Positions 19,253-28,036 are shown, counted from the stretch's first letter. The stretch: DNA of 58,919 nucleotides from Syntrophomonadaceae bacterium (GCA_028706315.1 JAQWBP010000010.1:1-58919); one strand, 5' to 3'. Notes: a model not told the origin generated them from the sequence alone. A program made the numbers and translations.

Positions 19253-19705
19253 TTAACTCCTCTCTTGATGTTTATTTTCAATATTAATTATTTTTTTTAG
19301 TCGCTTAAGGTGTCTCCCACCTTCGAATTCACTATTAAGAAATGTACGTATAATTTCTACGGCCAGACCCGGTCCTGTAATACGGGCTCCTACAGCTACA
19401 ATGTTAGCATCGTTATGTTCCCGTGCCAGGCGGGCTACATAACTATTCTGGCAAAGTGCAGCCCTTATCCCGGGAATTTTATTGGCAGCAATAGATATAC
19501 CTATTCCGGTTCCACATATTAATACACCTCTGGCATCATTTTGCAAAACTTGTTCGGCTACCTTTTCGGCAAAGTCTGGATAATCTACAGATTCTTCGCT
19601 GTATGTGCCGCAATCAATTACATCATAGCCATCGTTCTGGAGATCTCGAGTAATTTCACATTTTAGTTTGAACCCTGCATGATCACTGCCTATTGCTATT
19701 TTCAT
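19253..19705 (-). CDS. rpiB: Ribose 5-phosphate isomerase B
   Basis: Converts ribulose 5-phosphate and ribose 5-phosphate in the pentose phosphate pathway. The family motifs are [13 protein letters not shown] (Asp8-His9), SVDYPDFA, and [17 protein letters not shown] with the catalytic Cys64; [22 protein letters not shown] follows. Length (150) is normal. It is followed at 4 bases by glyA. The start ATG at 19705 has AGGTGAGCAG 4-10 bases upstream. Confidence 0.95.
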   Translation of the reverse strand: MKIAIGSDHAGFKLKCEITRDLQNDGYDVIDCGTYSEESVDYPDFAEKVAEQVLQNDARGVLICGTGIGISIAANKIPGIRAALCQNSYVARLAREHNDANIVAVGARITGPGLAVEIIRTFLNSEFEGGRHLKRLKKIINIENKHQERS

Positions 19706-19750
19706 CTGCTCACCTCTGCATCAATCATTAATACTTATCTATTTATGAAA

Positions 19751-19781
19751 TACTGCCTGTGACTTTATTCACTAGGCAGTA
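19751..19781 (-). other. Stem-loop in the rpiB leader
   Basis: TACTGCCTGTGA (19751-19762) pairs with TCACTAGGCAGTA (19769-19781), leaving one bulged base and a 6-base loop. It lies 46 bases upstream of the rpiB start within a 326-base gap (19706-20031) that holds no gene. No T-run follows on either strand, so it is not a standard terminator. I see nothing else identifiable in this gap apart from AT-rich sequence that could hold an rpiB promoter. Confidence 0.5.
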
Positions 19782-20031
19782 TATGAACTCGAGTTTTAAA
19801 AATATCTATCCTGCATTAAACTGGTTAGAAATTATACTACCATTATGAGTAAGCAAAAACTAGCTATTTACCAGATAGTTGGTTTCCATGCACGAGAGAA
19901 GTTCTAGGCATTAGTGTATTATGCTATTTTATTATATCTAATTTTACTGTTGCCATCGATAATATGCAATGCAATCTACAACTAAGATACAGCTGACTAA
20001 CAAAAAAAATTGTCCACTGAGAATCGGCCTA

Positions 20032-20505
20032 TTAATCCTTATAATTTCCGAGAATTTTAACTATAACTTTCTGTAGTAAGTTTTCCAGCTGTTCTGCAGT
20101 TTTTATATACGTATCTAATCCCATCCCGTAGGGGTCAAGTATATCTTCACCTGGTTGTTGGGCTAACTCGGATAAAGTTATAATATTGTTCGTTTCTGGA
20201 TAACCCCTTAATAGATACTGACGATGATTATCCGTCATAGTAATGATAAGATCAGCAGACTGGATAAGTTCGTCACTAATCAGTTGTGATTTATGATCTG
20301 AAATATCTATGCCTTTTAGCAGCATAGCCTCGATGGCCTCAGGAGAAGCAGCTAGCCCTTCGTGGGTAAAAATGCCGGCCGACAACACCTGAAAATCCTC
20401 AGGAGAAAAAGTTTCCTGCTCTACTTGTCCCAGAAGTTGCAAAAAAATAGCCTGTGCCATCGGACTTCTGCAGGTATTTCCCGTACACACAAATAGAATT
20501 TTCAC
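20032..20505 (-). CDS. ywlE: Protein arginine phosphatase YwlE
   Basis: A low-molecular-weight phosphatase that removes phosphate from arginine, opposing the McsB kinase that marks proteins for ClpCP. The loop is C-x5-R at Cys7-Arg13 in CTGNTCRSPMAQ. Thr11 inside the loop, in place of Ile or Leu, is the residue known to select phospho-arginine over phospho-tyrosine. The general acid is in DPYGMGLDTY. The GTG at 20505 follows GGGAGGAG by about 6 bases, giving 157 residues. A longer frame to 20628 has an unsupported 41-residue leader. The outward-facing CtsR operators at the left edge of the window fit with a McsB system in this genome. Confidence 0.92.
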   Translation of the reverse strand: MKILFVCTGNTCRSPMAQAIFLQLLGQVEQETFSPEDFQVLSAGIFTHEGLAASPEAIEAMLLKGIDISDHKSQLISDELIQSADLIITMTDNHRQYLLRGYPETNNIITLSELAQQPGEDILDPYGMGLDTYIKTAEQLENLLQKVIVKILGNYKD

Positions 20506-20633
20506 CTTAATCTCCTCCCTTTCGAAAGTGAAAAAGGGCACCGTAAATAGAAATGACTTTTGTATCTGCAACACCTGATTTAATGATCGTACGGTACTAT
20601 TATAATAAATCAGATAGTTTTTGTTCAACTATA

Positions 20634-21224
20634 TTAAATAACTAGTTTAATTGCTAGGGCTAATAGAATTATCCCTCCAGCCATCTGGGCATAACTCCCT
20701 ATCAAACGATTAAATAGTCTGCCGCCAATAAAGCCTAGTATAGTCATACTACCTGCGATTAGACCTATTATCACTGAAGTAATAATCACTGGCATCTTAA
20801 ATGTACCCAAGCTAAATCCTACTGTTAAGGCATCCATACTTACCGAAACAGCTAGTATAATAATTTTTATCCAGTTATCATTATTAAGAGATTGTTTTTC
20901 TCCGGATATTATTTGATGGGCTTGGCCAAATTTATATTTCTGGGGCCGGGTTTCTCGATAACCTTTAATAAAAAAATCAATAGCTATATAAACAAGAACT
21001 GCGGCCCCTAAACGCGCCGCCCATACTCCCATGATTTTACCTGCCGCCAGACCAATATTTAGCCCTAGCAGCGGCATAATTATATGTAATAGTCCAACCG
21101 TACTGGCAAATTTAATTTCATAACTACGGGATACACCTTTTAATCCCATCCCCATCGATAGAGAAAATGCATCTAATCCCAGTACTAGAGCTATTAGCAA
21201 TATAGTTCCCAGCTGTTCGTACAT
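20634..21224 (-). CDS. mntP: Manganese efflux pump MntP
   Basis: Six-helix inner-membrane exporter of excess Mn2+. The two related halves each carry an acidic helix: LGLDAFSLSMGMGLKG near residue 16 and VSMDALTVGFSLG near 130, both with the Asp-Ala core used for metal binding. Length (196) is standard. AAGGAG lies 8 bases before the ATG. It stands between tsaC and ywlE, the same order as ywlC-mntP-ywlE in Bacillus. No manganese riboswitch is visible because the gene is inside an operon. Confidence 0.92.
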   Translation of the reverse strand: MYEQLGTILLIALVLGLDAFSLSMGMGLKGVSRSYEIKFASTVGLLHIIMPLLGLNIGLAAGKIMGVWAARLGAAVLVYIAIDFFIKGYRETRPQKYKFGQAHQIISGEKQSLNNDNWIKIIILAVSVSMDALTVGFSLGTFKMPVIITSVIIGLIAGSMTILGFIGGRLFNRLIGSYAQMAGGIILLALAIKLVI

Positions 21225-21240
21225 TTAGGAAACTCCTTAT

Positions 21241-22224
21241 TTATCCTTTTTCTACCTGGTTATAGATTCGCTCCAATAATGAAGTCGTAATCTCCGCAAT
21301 TTCATGTTCCAAAGGTGCAAATAGTAATATTTCTATCTTATGATCTTCTGCATCACGTAATATGGTATAAAGGTTGCTGCCCTTTTCCTTAAGATAGTAT
21401 TTCCTATAAATGTTATGCGAGTTAACTCCGTTAATATTCCGATTATAGACAACAGCTATTTTAGGGGCCGATTTAATTGAGCTCGCAAATTTAGTTATCT
21501 GGGCCTCAAAATCTTTCTCGTTACTGCTTATAATTATCCTCAGGTTAGGATGATAGTCACCATGTTTTCTCGTCATACCTTTATCAATCTTCACACCTAA
21601 TGCTTGCTCAATCTTTTCGACAGGAAGTCCCCCCTGCCTGAGCACCTTGAAATCTCCTGCTGAAAGATCTAATATTGTAGATTCTAGTCCAATACCAGTC
21701 GGCCCCCCGTCTAGTATAGCTGCAATTCTACCCCCTAGATCATTTTCAACATGTTCAGCATCTGTAGGACTAGGACGTCCGGAAAGGTTAGCACTCGGAG
21801 CTGCTAAGGGCCCTGCGGCGTCAATTAAAGCCAGTGCCACCGGATGTGAGGGCATTCTTAAACCGACAGTAGGCTTACCACCTCGCACTATCGGAGGCAC
21901 ATCTTGACTGGCCGGTAGAATTAGGGATAACGGGCCTGGCCAGAACATATCCATCAATAGACTAGCTGCAGCTGGTATATCAGTTACTAGTCGTTTTACC
22001 TGTTCTATATTACTGACATGAATTAGCAGCGGGTTTTGTGCTGGCCTACCTTTAGCTATAAATATTTTTTCTACTGCTGCCGAAAAAAAAGCCGCAGCCC
22101 CTACGCCATATACAGTTTCCGTAGGAAATGCTACTAATTCGGAACTCTTTATGATTGCGGCTGCCTGGCTTATGATCTCTTTATCGGGATTTTGCGGATC
22201 TACTTTCCAGTGAATAGTATTCAG
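21241..22224 (-). CDS. tsaC: Threonylcarbamoyl-AMP synthase, apparent CTG start
   Basis: Makes threonylcarbamoyl-AMP from threonine, bicarbonate and ATP for t6A modification of tRNA (Sua5/YwlC form). A standard ATG/GTG/TTG search starts at TTG 21957 and yields only 238 residues, lacking the active-site half. Reading upstream in the same frame there is no stop for 89 codons, and these codons encode the missing domain: IHWKVD, SSELVAFPTETVYGVGAAA and IFIAKGRPAQNPLLIHV (KxR motif). There is no ATG, GTG or TTG there. The only well-placed start is CTG at 22222-22224, 8 bases after GGAG, which itself lies at the end of prmC. The full product of 327 residues has the C-terminal Sua5 domain (from about 210). 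Confidence 0.9.
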   Translation of the reverse strand: MNTIHWKVDPQNPDKEIISQAAAIIKSSELVAFPTETVYGVGAAAFFSAAVEKIFIAKGRPAQNPLLIHVSNIEQVKRLVTDIPAAASLLMDMFWPGPLSLILPASQDVPPIVRGGKPTVGLRMPSHPVALALIDAAGPLAAPSANLSGRPSPTDAEHVENDLGGRIAAILDGGPTGIGLESTILDLSAGDFKVLRQGGLPVEKIEQALGVKIDKGMTRKHGDYHPNLRIIISSNEKDFEAQITKFASSIKSAPKIAVVYNRNINGVNSHNIYRKYYLKEKGSNLYTILRDAEDHKIEILLFAPLEHEIAEITTSLLERIYNQVEKG

Positions 22225-22229
22225 AAGTC

Positions 22230-23078
22230 TTACTCCTTTCGCGCCTTGACCACGCGATCGTGCCCAGCTAGATCTTTTATTATTTCTTTATCTTTAAAAG
22301 CCTGCATTAAATTTAGAGCCGCTGCCCCCTGGTTATATGCAATTTCAACTAACAGATAACCGCCCGGGGCCAGCATCTCGAAAGCCCTGGGCACCAACTG
22401 GCGGTATAAATCCAGGCCATCCCCTGGAGCCACCAAGGCCCCCACCGGTTCATATCTAATAATCCCGGTATCAAGTTCCCGGTATTCGTTTTCAGGTATA
22501 TAAGGTAAATTAGCCACTATAACGTCAAACTGCTTTTCACCTGTAAATGGCTGCAAGAGGTCACCCTGCCTGAGATCAATATTCACATTATGCCGGGTAG
22601 CATTTTCCCTGGCAATACCCACAGCATCCTCCGATAAATCCACTGCATAAACACTAGCCTCATGATTATAAAAAGCAATACTTATAGCAATAGCTCCTGA
22701 ACCAGTACCTACATCGCATATACGAGCATGATCAGATTCAGTAATTATATCCAGAACATTCTCCACCAGTAATTCGGTTTCCGGCCGGGGTATTAAGACT
22801 GCCGGGCTAACCCTAAATTCCAGTGACATGAATTCTTTATACCCGACAATATAAGCCAGTGGTTCTCTTTTTACCCTTCTCTTTATACTTTCCCGAAATT
22901 TCTCACGTTCATGCTGGTTTACCGGAGCATCATAGTTAGTATATAGATAAACTCGATTTTTCCCTAGTATATGAGCTAGAAGAACTTCAGCTTCCAACCG
23001 GGGCTCATCAATGCCCTTTTCCCTAAAGTACCGGGTAGTCCACTCGAGTAAATCTTTAACAAACCAGCTTTTCTGCAA
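22230..23078 (-). CDS. prmC: Release factor glutamine methyltransferase PrmC
   Basis: Methylates the Gln of the GGQ motif in release factors, using SAM. The SAM-binding motif is CDVGTGSGAIAIS (121-133), and RPETE (98-102) is typical. The catalytic motif, normally NPPY, is NLPY at 190-193 (VANLPYIPENEY); the Asn and second Pro-Tyr remain. Length (282) is normal. The TTG start at 23078 lies inside the prfA end and follows GGTGGG; it is coupled to its substrate gene prfA, as in Bacillus and E. coli. The final codons overlap the tsaC Shine-Dalgarno. Confidence 0.93.
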   Translation of the reverse strand: MQKSWFVKDLLEWTTRYFREKGIDEPRLEAEVLLAHILGKNRVYLYTNYDAPVNQHEREKFRESIKRRVKREPLAYIVGYKEFMSLEFRVSPAVLIPRPETELLVENVLDIITESDHARICDVGTGSGAIAISIAFYNHEASVYAVDLSEDAVGIARENATRHNVNIDLRQGDLLQPFTGEKQFDVIVANLPYIPENEYRELDTGIIRYEPVGALVAPGDGLDLYRQLVPRAFEMLAPGGYLLVEIAYNQGAAALNLMQAFKDKEIIKDLAGHDRVVKARKE

Positions 23079-23079
23079 T

Positions 23080-24147
23080 TTATCCCACCTGTTTCAAACG
23101 CTCTGCCTGATCATGGGCAATAAGAGCGTCAATTATTTCATCTAGTTGCCCTTCCAGTATTAAATCCAGCTTATGCAAAGTTAAATTAATACGATGATCA
23201 CTAACGCGACTCTGCGGGAAATTATAAGTACGAATACGTTCACTCCGGTCGCCTGTCCCCACCTGACTTCTACGTTCACCGGCTAGTTCAGCATTTTTTT
23301 CTTCTTCCATAACTTCTTTCAAACGTGCCCTTAATACCCGTAGAGCTTTAGCCTTATTTTTATGCTGGGATTTTTCATCCTGGCATGTTACTACCAGACC
23401 AGTAGGCAGATGTGTAACTCTGACTGCTGACTGGGTGGTATTCACTGACTGACCCCCGGGACCACTTGAACAGTAAACATCTACTCTAATTTCATTAGGG
23501 TCTATTTGCACTTCTACTTCTTCAGCCTCCGGCAACACAGCTACAGTAGCAGCAGAAGTGTGTATTCTTCCACCAGATTCGGTAGTAGGAATACGCTGAA
23601 CCCGGTGCACACCAGATTCATACTTTAGCTTACTGTAAGCACCCTGGCCATCAATAACAAATATTAATTCTTTTATGCCGCCAATATCAGTATAATGGGA
23701 ATCCATTATATCGATTTGCCATCCCTGCGTTTCAGCATAACGGCTGTACATGCGGAAAAGGTCACCGGCAAAAAGGGCCGCCTCATCTCCACCAGTCCCG
23801 GCACGGATCTCCATAATAACGCTTTTTTCATCATTAGGATCTTTAGGCAGAAGTAATACCCTAAGTTCATGTTCCAGGTCGGTTTGCCTTTCTTTCAAAG
23901 TCTGCCGCTCTTCATGAAGCATTTCCTGGAATTCTGGGTCTGGGTCTTCCGCCAGCATCTGGTTGGCATCTTCTAGCTGTTGGATTATTGATTGATATTC
24001 TTGATATTTATTAACAATTTCACTTAAATCTGAGTGAACCTTGGCATATTTCTGATATTGGCTCTGGTCGGAAATAACCTCGGGCTTGCTCAGGAGAATA
24101 TTTAATTCATTATATTTATCTTCTAAACTTTTTAATTTTTCCTGCAT
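23080..24147 (-). CDS. prfA: Peptide chain release factor 1
   Basis: Recognises UAA and UAG and triggers release of the nascent protein. The peptidyl-transferase centre motif GGQ is at 231-233 in [12 protein letters not shown]. The codon-recognition tripeptide of the RF1 type is Pro-Thr-Thr (187-189, [13 protein letters not shown]). N-terminal helices and the C-terminal [20 protein letters not shown] are present. Length (355) is typical. The ATG at 24147 follows GGAGGAGG by 7 bases; a TTG one codon earlier is less well placed. prmC follows immediately. Confidence 0.96.
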   Translation of the reverse strand: MQEKLKSLEDKYNELNILLSKPEVISDQSQYQKYAKVHSDLSEIVNKYQEYQSIIQQLEDANQMLAEDPDPEFQEMLHEERQTLKERQTDLEHELRVLLLPKDPNDEKSVIMEIRAGTGGDEAALFAGDLFRMYSRYAETQGWQIDIMDSHYTDIGGIKELIFVIDGQGAYSKLKYESGVHRVQRIPTTESGGRIHTSAATVAVLPEAEEVEVQIDPNEIRVDVYCSSGPGGQSVNTTQSAVRVTHLPTGLVVTCQDEKSQHKNKAKALRVLRARLKEVMEEEKNAELAGERRSQVGTGDRSERIRTYNFPQSRVSDHRINLTLHKLDLILEGQLDEIIDALIAHDQAERLKQVG

Positions 24148-24188
24148 CAAAATGCCTCCTCCAATAGGTACTTACGCTAGCCCGTACT

Positions 24189-25076
24189 TTATATACCTGT
24201 ACTGCTCGTTGGCTCTTCCTGGATAACAGCTTTTAATGCTGCCAGAGCAATTTCCAGCTGGCTATCATCCGGTTCGCGCGTTGTAAGTTTTTGCAGCCAC
24301 AGGCCGGGAGTTATAATAAATCTTGCCCACCTATTATTATAATATTTACCACTAAATCTTATAAACTCATAACCTAGCCCGGCTACAATAGGTAATACAG
24401 CCAGGCGAGACCATATTCTATAAAAAAGTGTTCCCTCACCTAGCAGTGCAAAAACAAGTATGGAAATAATCATCACTATGAGTAAAAAGCTCGTACCACA
24501 ACGCGGATGTAATGTGGTAAATTTCCGAGCATTTTCCACGCTTAATTCTTCACCTGCTTCATAGGTGAAAATAGATTTATGTTCGGCACCATGGTACATA
24601 AACACTCTATCTATTTCATCCATTTTGGCTATAACATAAACATATAATAGAAAAAATCCGATTCGCAAAAAACCTTCCACTATGTTCTGGACAAAAACAC
24701 CGCCCAGAAATTGACTAGTCCAATGTACAATCGTAGTAGGAAGGACTACAAAAAGCAGAATAGCCAGGACCAATGCTATCAGGCCAGTTAAAAATATCTC
24801 TATAGTGCTGAGTTCTTCTTCCTCTTCTCCCAGCGACATGTTAGCCGATTTATTCAACATACGTATCCCCACAGAAATTGATTCGATTAATACGTATGTT
24901 CCTCTGATAAGCGGCCATTTTAAGAACGGATAACGGTTAGAAATATTCTTTACAGGTTCTGTTTCCAACTCGATATTACCATCAGGTTTTCTTACCGCTA
25001 TAGAAGTGGTATCGGGTCCGCGCATCATTACCCCTTCAATTACCGCCATACCACCATATTGGATATTCTTACTCAT
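24189..25076 (-). CDS. yqhQ: YqhQ-family DUF1385 integral membrane protein
   Basis: A conserved Firmicute membrane protein with no known activity. Family features are the N-terminal GGMAVIEGVMMRGPDTTSIA, four or more hydrophobic segments (about 92-112, 134-155, 205-226 and near 245) and the central block FMYHGAEHKSIFTYEAGEE then HPRCGTSFLL. The conserved His, Glu and Cys in that block resemble a metal-binding site but no enzyme activity is established. Length (295) is normal. ATG 25076 follows AGGGTGA by about 6 bases. In many Firmicutes it lies near rpmE or prfA, as here. Confidence 0.9.
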   Translation of the reverse strand: MSKNIQYGGMAVIEGVMMRGPDTTSIAVRKPDGNIELETEPVKNISNRYPFLKWPLIRGTYVLIESISVGIRMLNKSANMSLGEEEEELSTIEIFLTGLIALVLAILLFVVLPTTIVHWTSQFLGGVFVQNIVEGFLRIGFFLLYVYVIAKMDEIDRVFMYHGAEHKSIFTYEAGEELSVENARKFTTLHPRCGTSFLLIVMIISILVFALLGEGTLFYRIWSRLAVLPIVAGLGYEFIRFSGKYYNNRWARFIITPGLWLQKLTTREPDDSQLEIALAALKAVIQEEPTSSTGI

Positions 25077-25124
25077 ATAAATCACCCTATTCTCAAATAG
25101 CTGCTAAAGTTAAGTGCGTTTATC

Positions 25125-25186
25125 CCATAAGTTACCTTTTATGGTTAATGGGCATAGTAAGCCCATTAAATCCATAGTAAATGGAT
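25125..25186 (-). other. Three back-to-back hairpins upstream of yqhQ
   Basis: Three perfect stems follow each other with no free base: CCATAA-8-TTATGG (25125-25144), TTAATGGGC-7-GCCCATTAA (25145-25169) and ATCCAT-5-ATGGAT (25170-25186). The second and third share the loop sequence AGTAA. They lie between the rpmE terminator and the yqhQ start, so they belong to the yqhQ leader or to a separate small RNA. No known riboswitch class is recognised. Confidence 0.6.
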
Positions 25187-25201
25187 CTTTCACTAGGCGG
25201 A

Positions 25202-25237
25202 TAAATAATAAATAGCAGAGACTGTCGCCCCTGCTAT
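25202..25237 (-). terminator. Terminator of rpmE
   Basis: ATAGCAG (25212-25218) pairs with CTGCTAT (25231-25237) around a 12-base loop. On the minus strand it is followed by the T-rich TTATTATTTATC. It begins a few bases past the rpmE stop at 25241. Confidence 0.65.
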
Positions 25238-25240
25238 CAA

Positions 25241-25444
25241 TTATTTAAGACCATATTTCTTCTTGAATTTATCAACTCGTCCTGTGGTATCAACTAGTTT
25301 TCCTTTATTGCCTGTATAGAAGGGGTGGCACTTGGAGCAGATTTCAACTCTTATGTTCTCCTTGGTAGACCCTACTTCAAACTCATTGCCACACGCACAT
25401 CTGGCGACGGTCTGATGATATTCAGGATGTATTTTCTCTTTCAC
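25241..25444 (-). CDS. rpmE: 50S ribosomal protein L31
   Basis: Zinc-containing (C+) form of L31. The Cys residues are in CACGNEF and [10 protein letters not shown], four ligands including the CxxC. The family N-terminus KEKIHPEYH and end [13 protein letters not shown] are intact. Length (67) is normal. Start is GTG with GAGGTGAAAAAAG upstream. The gene lies between yhaM and yqhQ. Confidence 0.96.
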   Translation of the reverse strand: MKEKIHPEYHQTVARCACGNEFEVGSTKENIRVEICSKCHPFYTGNKGKLVDTTGRVDKFKKKYGLK

Positions 25445-25623
25445 CTTTTTTCACCTCACTTCAGGTAGACTAAATAGCCTTTAAGTACATATATCATTGA
25501 ATAACTTAATTAACAAACTGCAAGTGCAATTATATCAATAAAAAAAAGAAATGACAAGCAATATTGGTCCTCAATTTGGGATACATTTACAATTGAATTT
25601 TCCGGCCCTCTGGCAGTTAAACA

Positions 25624-25674
25624 GGGACGTTTCTCTACTTGAATTTTATGGAGATTAAAGTCGAGAAACGTCCC
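25624..25674. repeat. Inverted repeat resembling a REP/RAYT-type small element
   Basis: GGGACGTTTCTC (25624-25635) and GAGAAACGTCCC (25663-25674) are perfect 12-bp arms around a 27-base loop, with four more paired bases (ACTT/AAGT) inside. Such GGGACG(G/T)TTCTC sequences occur as dispersed short elements in many Firmicutes, often near a REP-associated tyrosine transposase. No such gene is in this window, so mobility is inferred only. It lies between rpmE and yhaM. Confidence 0.6.
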
Positions 25675-25686
25675 CGCTTTACTAAA

Positions 25687-26709
25687 TTACTCTTCGTCAG
25701 GTGTTGCCGGTTGATTGTTCTGAGATTCAGCATCATTTTCATACTGATACCGGTATTTGAAATACTGCTGACCGAAGAAAGCATCATACGGGGTAAAAAG
25801 TTCTCCTCCTTCGGCGTCTTCGCTGATCTTGTCAAAAAACACAAACATTTTAGCATCCAGGTTATCTGCCACATGTAATAGTAATGCCTCTGGAAAAAGT
25901 GGAATAACCGGTGAACCATATTCCAAATTACCATGATGGCTTAATACCATATGTTTTAACATCATCTCCAACTCTTCTGGAAAGCTAATGTTATCTAGCC
26001 GCATTTTTACGATTTCAGCACTAAGTATTTCAGTGCCCAGTACAATGTGCCCCATCATCCTTCCGGCGGTAGTATACTCCGGGGTGACTTTAATATAGTA
26101 TTCCTTAATTTTTCCGATATCATGGAGAATGGCCCCGGTGATAAGCAGATCGCGATTAATGTCGGGATAGATTTTAGCTGCCATATTACATAACCGGGCA
26201 ACTGTTAGCGTATGTTCCAGCAGTCCACCATGATAATTATGATGAATTTTGCGAGCAGCAGGAGCTTTATAGAATAAATCTTTCATCTGTGGATTAAATA
26301 ACCGCTCCAGCAGTTCTTTTAAATACGGATCACTAATAGATGTAATCAGCTCTTCAAACTCGCTCAACAGACTAGATGTATCAACTAACGGAGCTTTCAG
26401 GTAAGGAATCGGATCTTCGTCAAGGGTTTTGACCCTTTTGGCAGTAATCTGCAGACGATTATTATACGTGCCCAGATCTCCTAACAGACCTATTAAAGCG
26501 CCCGATTCCATCTTACCGGATACGTTACAACTTTCCCATACCACCACATCTACTTCGCCAGTAGAATCGCCTATTCTAAGATTAGTAATTTCTTTACCAT
26601 CTTTAGTTTTACGGCTGTTGCATTCGAGGATTAAAAATTTTCCCCATATCTGTTGCCCCACTGCTAGTGTTTTGATTTCTTTTACCTCATAAGGCCCTTT
26701 TTTAGTCAA
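25687..26709 (-). CDS. yhaM: YhaM-family 3'-5' exoribonuclease
   Basis: A manganese-dependent exonuclease with an N-terminal OB fold (about residues 14-95, with WGKFLILECNSRKTKDGKEI) and a C-terminal HD domain. The HD signature is seen in HGGLLEHTLTVARLC and ILHDIGKIKEYY, and further metal residues in GHIVLGTEILS and KHMVLSHHGNLEYGSP. Length (340) is typical of YhaM. The C-terminal 30 residues are polar and unstructured. The start is TTG after GAGAGGAAA. The gene is separated from rpmE by about 240 bases and is followed by the element at 25624. Confidence 0.88.
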   Translation of the reverse strand: MTKKGPYEVKEIKTLAVGQQIWGKFLILECNSRKTKDGKEITNLRIGDSTGEVDVVVWESCNVSGKMESGALIGLLGDLGTYNNRLQITAKRVKTLDEDPIPYLKAPLVDTSSLLSEFEELITSISDPYLKELLERLFNPQMKDLFYKAPAARKIHHNYHGGLLEHTLTVARLCNMAAKIYPDINRDLLITGAILHDIGKIKEYYIKVTPEYTTAGRMMGHIVLGTEILSAEIVKMRLDNISFPEELEMMLKHMVLSHHGNLEYGSPVIPLFPEALLLHVADNLDAKMFVFFDKISEDAEGGELFTPYDAFFGQQYFKYRYQYENDAESQNNQPATPDEE

Positions 26710-26782
26710 TTTCCTCTCACTCCTTTAACCCTGCGGGCTGAAAATGTTACTACTATGCCTTAAATTTATATAAAAGATAAGA

Positions 26783-28036
26783 TTATCTAACTGGATGAGT
26801 ATATGAGCCAATTACGACCCGGGGTATTTCCTTCTGTAGTAATTCTATAAAATTAGTTATGCCAATTCCCGAGCCAGTATTGGGAAAATGACTCATTAAA
26901 AAATCCGGGTCAATATTCAGGTTACGTAACTGTATCATATCAATATTACACTCCTGGGCAAAGTCTACCAGACTTTCCATCTCCTCTTTAGTGTCAGTGA
27001 ATCCGGGAAAAATTAAGAGGTTCATCGATATAGTTAAATGCTTATCTTTGGCGTATTTTATAGAACTCTTTACATCGCTTAAGCTGTAAGTGCTAGGGCG
27101 ATGGTAACTATTATAATTATCCTCTACACAGGAAAAAATCGTAACCCTCATAGCATCCATACCAGCATCACACATCATCGTAATTCCCTCGGTATAACCA
27201 GCATTAGTATTAATATTTATAGTCCCTTTCGCACTAGATTGTCGTATCTGTTTTATGGCCTCCGATAGTTTACGTGCGTTTAAAGAAGGTTCTCCTTCAC
27301 AACCCTGACCAAAACTTATAATTGCCTCTGGCGCACTATTTAAATGTTCTAGGCCTATTTCAACTATCTCTTTAGTCTCTGGTGTAAAATTGATGCGATC
27401 CTGGGGCGCTTCTACCCCCGTATGGCTCTCCGAAATACAGCCTATACAATTAGCATTACAAATATTCATAGTAGGAATACCACCTTCCCAGCGCTGGCAA
27501 AAAATATTCTGTGCAGTAAAGCAGCCATATTCCATAGAACAATGTGCCAGCTGCCGGAGTATCCTGTTTTCAGGATATTTCTCTAACATAAGCTTAATCT
27601 TGCCGGGCAGTTCTTTAGTATTGTAACGTTCCGGGTGCCACTTACGATGTTCATCAGATTGAACTGCTGCGACATATATTTCCCCGTCTTTAAATCCTAC
27701 CGCAGTATAGCCAAAAAGAGGTAGTTCTTTTGCGTTTGCCTGACTAGTACAAGCAGGCAGCAAAGTTCTGCTAAAACCCTGCGGAAGAAGCGCCGCAACC
27801 GCATAAACCTTTTCCCCCGCGCTAAAAGGATTATAATCAAAATAGGCAAGTTTACCATTTTCATCTATGCCGACTGGTATACGATATGGTACGGTCACCA
27901 GCGAAGACCCTTCCGGAAGGAGTATCATTTCTTCTGCGATTGGTTCTAACCATTCCTTCCCACTCCTGCCCAGCATCCCCATTCCTGGATGTTCGATTAA
28001 TTCACCTTTTTCATTAGCATATAAAGTTAAATACAT
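26783..28036 (-). CDS. Radical SAM protein of unknown substrate
   Basis: The core cluster motif is CNANCIGC (C-x3-C-x2-C), near residue 192, and a GEPSLN block follows, as in many radical SAM enzymes. The first 170 residues are an uncharacterised domain with no motif I recognise. Just before the motif is a Cys-rich patch, HCSMEYGCF then IFCQRW, that might bind another cluster or the substrate. Length is 417 residues from ATG 28036, which has AGG 7 bases upstream. Neighbours (yhaM, rpmE, LysM protein) give no clear function. The reaction cannot be told from this sequence. Confidence 0.85.
   Translation of the reverse strand: MYLTLYANEKGELIEHPGMGMLGRSGKEWLEPIAEEMILLPEGSSLVTVPYRIPVGIDENGKLAYFDYNPFSAGEKVYAVAALLPQGFSRTLLPACTSQANAKELPLFGYTAVGFKDGEIYVAAVQSDEHRKWHPERYNTKELPGKIKLMLEKYPENRILRQLAHCSMEYGCFTAQNIFCQRWEGGIPTMNICNANCIGCISESHTGVEAPQDRINFTPETKEIVEIGLEHLNSAPEAIISFGQGCEGEPSLNARKLSEAIKQIRQSSAKGTININTNAGYTEGITMMCDAGMDAMRVTIFSCVEDNYNSYHRPSTYSLSDVKSSIKYAKDKHLTISMNLLIFPGFTDTKEEMESLVDFAQECNIDMIQLRNLNIDPDFLMSHFPNTGSGIGITNFIELLQKEIPRVVIGSYTHPVR

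Noticed and set aside
21241-21957. TsaC as a truncated, frameshifted gene starting at TTG 21957
   Set aside because: The upstream frame is open and encodes the missing conserved N-terminus in the same frame, so it is an uncalled start, not a break.
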